Source: Cryptosporangium arvum DSM 44712 (GTDB lineage: Bacteria > Actinomycetota > Actinomycetes > Mycobacteriales > Cryptosporangiaceae). Taken from it: DNA of 64,000 nt. The DNA is taken from NCBI RefSeq assembly GCF_000585375.1, contig NZ_KK073874.1, forward strand, positions 7,413,913 to 7,477,912. Reading direction: 5' to 3'. This document shows positions 55,411 through 64,000 of this stretch, piece by piece. The notes beneath the pieces are model-generated. The model was given only the letters and a program-made list of their open reading frames with translations. It ran no database searches and was not told the DNA's origin. The position numbers and the translations under genes were made by a program. Every line of letters begins with the position of its first letter. The first letter of the stretch is position 1.

Positions 55411-55842
55411 GTGGTAGAGATCCCGCGCGGCGACGAGACGGACTGGTCCGCGATCTCGTCGATGGCCAAGGACCTGCAGGCCGCGATCGGTAACGCCGAA
55501 CGTGTCCAACGGGAGGCGCTCGCGCTGACCGGCACCGCCTGGTCGCCGGACGGCCTGATCAAGGCCGTGGTGGGCCCCCGTGGCCACCTGCTCGAACTCG
55601 ACGTCGACGCCCGGGTGTACCGAAACCCGAACTCCAAAGCGTTGTCGGCCGCGATCGTGGCGACGGTCCGCGCGGCCACCGACGACGTCATCTCCAAGAG
55701 CGCCGCGATCCTCGAGCGGAGCCTGCCCGCGGACCTGCGGGAGCGGGCGCCGGGCAAGTGGAACGCGTGGAAGCTGGGCCGGATGCACGACGCGGACGTG
55801 CGTGAAACGCTGAAGCGGGAGGAAGTCGATGGGTTGGCTTGA
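55411..55842 (+). CDS. YbaB/EbfC-like family protein
   Basis: 143 residues from GTG at 55411, preceded by GGGGAG. The central part has the YbaB pattern: a helix (MAKDLQAAIGNAERVQREALALTGTAWSPDGLIKAVVGPRGHLLELDVDARVYR) followed by strands and a helix (SKALSAAIVATVRAATDDVISKS). Canonical YbaB binds DNA; ESX-linked relatives may instead act as substrate chaperones, which is inference. It heads the small unit that ends in the giant effector and overlaps the next gene by 14 bases. Confidence 0.75.
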   Translation: MVEIPRGDETDWSAISSMAKDLQAAIGNAERVQREALALTGTAWSPDGLIKAVVGPRGHLLELDVDARVYRNPNSKALSAAIVATVRAATDDVISKSAAILERSLPADLRERAPGKWNAWKLGRMHDADVRETLKREEVDGLA

Positions 55843-56182
55843 GACCGGAGACACCGACGACCTGGCCAGGAAGGGCGGCCGGTTCGACGGCGCGGTCGTC
55901 GACAACGGCGCGACGGCGCTGCGCTTGGTGGAGCAGCTCCGGGAGCTGGACGCGCAGCGCATCGCCGGCGGGGAGGTCTTGGACGCACTGCGCGACGGCT
56001 ATTTCAAGCCGACCAAAGCCGGCGCCGCTTTCAACGTGGCGGTCAACGATCAGGTCGAGAGTCTGACCCGCGACGGCGAGGACATGGGCACGAACGTCAT
56101 CAGCGCCGCGGTCGACTACAAACTGCAGGACACCGACGCCGCCGCGGACATCCGTCAGGCCGGTGCGAACATCCACACCTGA
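55829..56182 (+). CDS. Small helical ESX-type protein (EspC-like)
   Basis: 117 residues from ATG with GGGAGGAAG ribosome binding site. It is mostly helical (RFDGAVVDNGATALRLVEQLRELDAQRIAGGEVLDALRDGYFKPTKAGAAFNVAVNDQVESL), with size and composition like EspC-type co-secreted proteins. It has no signal peptide. It lies immediately upstream of the giant effector and overlaps the YbaB-like gene by 14 bases, so it may be a chaperone or co-substrate for the effector. Confidence 0.6.
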   Translation: MGWLETGDTDDLARKGGRFDGAVVDNGATALRLVEQLRELDAQRIAGGEVLDALRDGYFKPTKAGAAFNVAVNDQVESLTRDGEDMGTNVISAAVDYKLQDTDAAADIRQAGANIHT

Positions 56183-56206
56183 CCGCTAGTCACTGATCAC
56201 CGACCC

Positions 56207-56231
56207 CGGGCAGCCGCCACGCGGCTGCCCG
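56207..56231 (+). terminator. Perfect hairpin in front of the giant effector gene
   Basis: CGGGCAGCCGC pairs perfectly with GCGGCTGCCCG (11-bp stem, CAC loop) 24 bases after the small ESX-type gene and 41 before the effector ATG. No T-run follows. It may act as a partial terminator that reduces effector expression relative to its upstream partners, or as an RNA-stability element. Confidence 0.5.
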
Positions 56232-56271
56232 ATGTCGGTCCGCGCCGCGATCGAACGGGGAGGAACACCCG

Positions 56272-64000
<7,729 letters not shown>

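Overview
The window is about 70% GC with almost no non-coding space, GTG/ATG/TTG starts and frequent 4-bp gene overlaps. The gene order (nucS, murA, cobalamin adenosyltransferase, DUF2550, atp operon, tsaC, prmC, prfA, rpmE, rho, thrB, thrC, hom, lysA, argS) is a conserved actinobacterial chromosomal core. A mycosin-containing type VII secretion (ESX) locus and very large Ala/Pro/Gly-rich proteins suggest a filamentous or soil actinomycete near Micromonosporales, Frankiales or Cryptosporangium. That placement is an inference from gene content. I see no insertion sequences, phage genes or CRISPR.

Region 1 (1-7.8 kb) holds mismatch nuclease nucS, a DUF4126 membrane protein, a ureohydrolase-fold protein whose metal ligands are mostly lost, a B12-dependent ethylmalonyl-CoA mutase, a STAS protein, fosfomycin-insensitive-type murA, a PduO-type cobalamin adenosyltransferase that could supply the mutase, and DUF2550. 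Region 2 (7.8-24.5 kb, all leftward) is the F-type ATP synthase operon, preceded by prmC-tsaC-phosphatase, an MptB-like mannosyltransferase, prfA, rpmE, a GH16 lipoprotein and rho. Rho has a long N/Q/R/D-repeat insertion; the epsilon subunit lacks its C-terminal helical domain. Region 3 (24.9-31.5 kb, leftward) is a translationally coupled argS-lysA-hom-thrC-thrB operon making threonine and lysine. At the argS/lysA junction a 59-bp unit is triplicated, creating a chain of three Arg-rich 20-residue mini-ORFs, each overlapping the next.

Region 4 (31.7-35.2 kb) has two DUF3105 membrane proteins flanking a DUF305 protein, then tRNA-Arg(CCG). Region 5 (35.3 kb to the end) is a type VII secretion island. 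SUKH-type immunity genes come first, then eccE, a Pro-rich partner, two large ESX-associated proteins, eccC, eccD, eccB, two small helical-hairpin Esx proteins, a mycosin whose catalytic Asp, His and Ser (and oxyanion Asn) are all replaced, and an EccA-type AAA+ ATPase fused to a beta-helix. An accessory operon follows: SseB-like, zinc-ribbon, YbaB-like and small helical proteins, leading into a giant effector of more than 2,576 residues.

The effector has an N-terminal WXG-type motif, a Ser/Gly/Pro-rich linker, repeated helical modules, and at least two papain-fold (Tox-PL, glutamine-deamidase-like) domains. The first keeps a Cys-His-Asp triad; the second, cut by the window end, has lost Cys and His. 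I infer one functional unit: a type VII machine with a pseudo-protease mycosin that exports a modular deamidase toxin, with SUKH immunity proteins encoded at the far side of the locus.
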